A DNA stretch of 64,000 nucleotides from Gallionella sp. (lineage in GTDB: Bacteria > Pseudomonadota > Gammaproteobacteria > Burkholderiales > Gallionellaceae). Position 1 is the first letter of the stretch. Every line of letters begins with the position of its first letter. Below are positions 61,528 to 64,000 of this stretch, piece by piece. The notes under the pieces are model-generated. The model had not been told where the DNA came from. It did not search any database and saw only the letters and a program-made list of their open reading frames with translations. The DNA lies in the NCBI GenBank assembly GCA_028710565.1, contig JAQTTV010000004.1, forward strand, positions 1 to 64,000. The letters are read 5' to 3'. A program made the translations under genes and the position numbers.

Positions 61528-61612
61528 ATGCTTGCATTGTAGATTAGTATTACAGCATGATGCAAGCACTGTTTTTAATTTAATGCTTGCATGTTTATAT
61601 TAACTCAAGCAT
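61528..61612. promoter_or_regulatory. Iterated ATGCTTGCAT operator-like sites upstream of the P63C gene
   Basis: ATGCTTGCAT 61528..61537, ATGCAAGCA 61560..61568, ATGCTTGCAT 61583..61592, TCAAGCAT 61605..61612. Confidence 0.5.
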
Positions 61613-61649
61613 CATGAGCATTATGAAATGTTGTTTGGGAGAAAAAATG

Positions 61650-61803
61650 GCGAACCAACTATCAAACGAGAAACGCGCACAAATCCTTTCTTGCTTATGT
61701 GAAGGAATGGGGGTAAACGCTACAACGCACATCGAAGAATACAGTTTTGAAGTTGCTTGCTGACGCTGGCGAAGCCTGCGCAAAGTTTCAAGATGAAGCG
61801 ATG
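61650..61803 (+). pseudogene. IS1-like transposase N-terminal relic
   Basis: MANQLSNEKRAQILSCLCEGMGVNATT then, after frameshift, NTVLKLLADAGEACAKFQDEAM. Confidence 0.55.
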
Positions 61804-61904
61804 AGGTCAAAGGGGGCAGCATCGCAATATGTTTTCGCATTTCAATTCTCCCGTTCAAAACCCAAAATCCCTCTACGCTAATCGCACATACGTCCCTCAT
61901 TCGT
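61804..61904 (-). repeat. Right arm of inverted repeat around P63C gene
   Basis: See 60304..60390. Confidence 0.75.
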
Positions 61905-61906
61905 AG

Positions 61907-61970
61907 CCCGTACGCAATACGGGAAACGTTCGCCATTGCATAAATCCCGTATTGCATACGGGCTACCCTT
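61907..61970. repeat. REP-like inverted pair
   Basis: gtagcccgtacgcaatacggg and cccgtattgcatacgggctac. Confidence 0.65.
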
Positions 61971-62688
61971 AAGGCAACTTCCCTGCCGCCACCATACGAT
62001 TCATCAAAATGGGCGGGGATAGCCACAACACCAAATCATCATAGTTCACGCCGAACTCTTTGCTGACAAAGGTGTTGTTATTATCGGCATTCTCCGCTTC
62101 ATCCCCTGTTGCGCCCGCGAGCTGTTTGCCTTGCGGGGTGTAAGCTCCGTAGCCATTTTGCCCATGTGATACCACGACCACGGGGACAGAATCGGACACT
62201 TTCGCGCCGCCTGTCGTCTTCAATACGGTGAGATTGCCCAAAGAACATAGTTGAAACGATACGCTGCTGGGCATGGCGCAACTCGCCGCCGTGCCGTCTT
62301 CGCCATCGGCAAAAGTCGCGGTCACGCGATAACTGTAGCGTCGCCCCCACGCATCCGTTTCGGGAACACCTAATGTAGCCCACGGCAACACACCCCGATT
62401 GCTGGCACAGACCAAATTCGCCCCTACCCCACTCACCGCTTCCAAACCCGCGTTATTTTCACTGGCAAGACCGCCTTCCGCAGGACAGGGCAAGCGACCT
62501 TGACTGACGGCAAAACCTAACAGCGCGTCGCGTATCTCATTCAGCTGTTTGCGCGTTTCAACGATGCGCTGTTGTTCCACTTGCGCCGACAGGGTGGGCA
62601 ACAGCCCTGTCAACAACAGCCCTAAAATCAGCATCACCACTGCCATTTCCAACAAGCTGAAGCCCAACATGCGATTGAATTTTCTCAT
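61969..62688 (-). CDS. Prepilin-like (type II secretion/pseudopilin-type) protein
   Basis: MLGFSLLEMAVVMLILGLLLTGLLPTLSAQVEQQRIVETRKQLNEIRDALLGFAVSQGRLPCPA. Confidence 0.75.
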   Translation of the reverse strand: MRKFNRMLGFSLLEMAVVMLILGLLLTGLLPTLSAQVEQQRIVETRKQLNEIRDALLGFAVSQGRLPCPAEGGLASENNAGLEAVSGVGANLVCASNRGVLPWATLGVPETDAWGRRYSYRVTATFADGEDGTAASCAMPSSVSFQLCSLGNLTVLKTTGGAKVSDSVPVVVVSHGQNGYGAYTPQGKQLAGATGDEAENADNNNTFVSKEFGVNYDDLVLWLSPPILMNRMVAAGKLP

Positions 62689-64000
62689 TTGCAGTACTGC
62701 CTCCCGTCTAGGCAAAACACCAAATCGTTATTCAGTGAGGAATGAGCCACGTCGTCAGGGCGATATGTGACGAAGGTCAGCGTATCTGCTGTGGTGCGCA
62801 CATTGGCCGTTTCCAAATAAGCGGAAACGGCATTGGTGCTACGCACCTGACCCGACAAGGCTTTGCCTGCATTGACGACCACCGCACGATAGTGAGTACT
62901 TCCTGCAAGCGTGTGCCCACTGCCTGTAATCGCCAAGCATGACGTGCCACAATCGCCACTGCCGCCAGGCTGAAAACCCTCGGCAATTTGGTAGAACAGC
63001 AAGTTTTTCCAGCTTTCCCAATAGCCCGCTGAAAACGCCGTACAACGCGCCGTCCATGCCAGTGCCATATTGGGGTCAATCAATCCCGCCACGCGCAATT
63101 CATCACGCACATTGTTGATCTGGTTTTGCACGCTAGTGATCCCTGCCTGTATCGCCGCCGCCCCTGCACTGGGGGATTTTTGCGATAAATTGGTCGCTAA
63201 ATCAGCGGCGGACAAGGCGGCGCTGATCGCCGTTGGACTCACGGGATCGCTCGCTGCTTGTGCCGATAGGCTGAGTTGCGTCGCCGCCAAACTCAGTGCA
63301 GGACGGGTATTGCCATTATTCGCGGCAATATAATGATTTAACGCGACTTGTACGCTCACCAAGGCTTCGATAAATTGCCCTGTACTGGCATCCACCGCGC
63401 CTAGCAAAATATTCGGCTGCACAGGGATGCGCCCAAAATAGGTCTGCCATGCACCCCAATAGTGAGCAGTATCACTTACAGGACTTGCCCAAGGATATTT
63501 GCCGCCTGAAACCGCCGCATAATCATCTAAACACACCCGAACTTCACGCAACACGCGCTTTTCAACTAAGGGAAAAAGCTGATCGGCACTCAGGCTAATC
63601 GACACATCATTGAATTGCGTGCTGCTCGCCAATCGGCTAAATACCGTGTCGCCATTGCTGTTCTCACCGTCCAAATAATGCACAAGGTCATTTTCGTTTG
63701 CACTACTGCGCTCCTGCCCGTCCAATGGCACATTGGCGGAAAAAACCATCGCCAGCAGAGGACTTTGTGGCATATCGCCTTGCAACGACAATTGCCCCGC
63801 CGTGTCGCTATTGAGCGGTTTGGCGGATTCGTCATCGCGCATATTGGGCGACAACACATACCACAAACGCTCGCCCCAACCATCGCGCACATCACCTAAC
63901 CCCAAGGTACGCCAAGGAAAACGTCCGATATAGCTGGGGCAGTCATTACCGTTGAACAAGTCCGCCACGCCGTCGTTGGGCATATTATTGCCCGCGAGAT
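62685..64000 (-). CDS. Hypothetical protein related to prepilin-like proteins; N-terminus outside the window
   Basis: Open to the window end (LAGNNMPNDGVADLF...); overlaps downstream prepilin start by 4 nt. Confidence 0.6.
   Translation of the reverse strand, partial: LAGNNMPNDGVADLFNGNDCPSYIGRFPWRTLGLGDVRDGWGERLWYVLSPNMRDDESAKPLNSDTAGQLSLQGDMPQSPLLAMVFSANVPLDGQERSSANENDLVHYLDGENSNGDTVFSRLASSTQFNDVSISLSADQLFPLVEKRVLREVRVCLDDYAAVSGGKYPWASPVSDTAHYWGAWQTYFGRIPVQPNILLGAVDASTGQFIEALVSVQVALNHYIAANNGNTRPALSLAATQLSLSAQAASDPVSPTAISAALSAADLATNLSQKSPSAGAAAIQAGITSVQNQINNVRDELRVAGLIDPNMALAWTARCTAFSAGYWESWKNLLFYQIAEGFQPGGSGDCGTSCLAITGSGHTLAGSTHYRAVVVNAGKALSGQVRSTNAVSAYLETANVRTTADTLTFVTYRPDDVAHSSLNNDLVFCLDGRQYCK

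Noticed and set aside
61595-62026. 143-aa minus-strand ORF
   Set aside because: Runs across the REP-like pair, inverted arm and IS1-like relic; no coherent protein family
1-64000. CRISPR arrays, prophage structural genes, rRNA or complete tRNA genes
   Set aside because: No regularly spaced repeats, phage morphogenesis genes or full cloverleaf sequences were recognised by eye

Overview
64-kb chromosomal window from a proteobacterium, probably gammaproteobacterial (inferred from zapA-ssrS, ntrBC, metXW and pilMNOPQ-ponA gene neighbourhoods; not verified). Most of it is housekeeping: type IV pilus genes (pilE/fimT/pilV/pilW/pilX and pilMNOPQ), pabB, metX-metW, ntrBC, zapA/zapB-like genes with 6S RNA, rpmE, glnS and a PBP1A gene. 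The most distinctive part is an arsenic-redox region at about 6-21 kb: arsenite oxidase aioBA, the AioX/AioS/AioR sensing cascade, a porin, moaA, and arsR-arsC-acr3. By eye I find three 16-nt sigma-54-like sites (TGGYAT-N5-TTGCW) upstream of aioB, aioX and the porin, which suggests one AioR/RpoN regulon including the porin. aioBA is bracketed by two identical 294-bp inverted MITE-like elements. One of them disrupts a 32-bp perfect inverted repeat around a DUF559 nuclease-like gene; the other lies inside an older inverted-repeat element. Other leads are a SAM-II-like riboswitch with an apparent antiterminator/terminator upstream of metX, an encapsulated-ferritin homologue lacking both targeting tail and adjacent shell gene, a charge-rich secreted protein where pilY1 would be expected, a Big-1 lipoprotein after pilQ, and a 57.4-62 kb accessory patch with two toxin-antitoxin modules, an inverted-repeat-bounded P63C gene with iterated operator-like sites, and transposase relics. 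Everything is from reading the sequence; no searches or folding were run.
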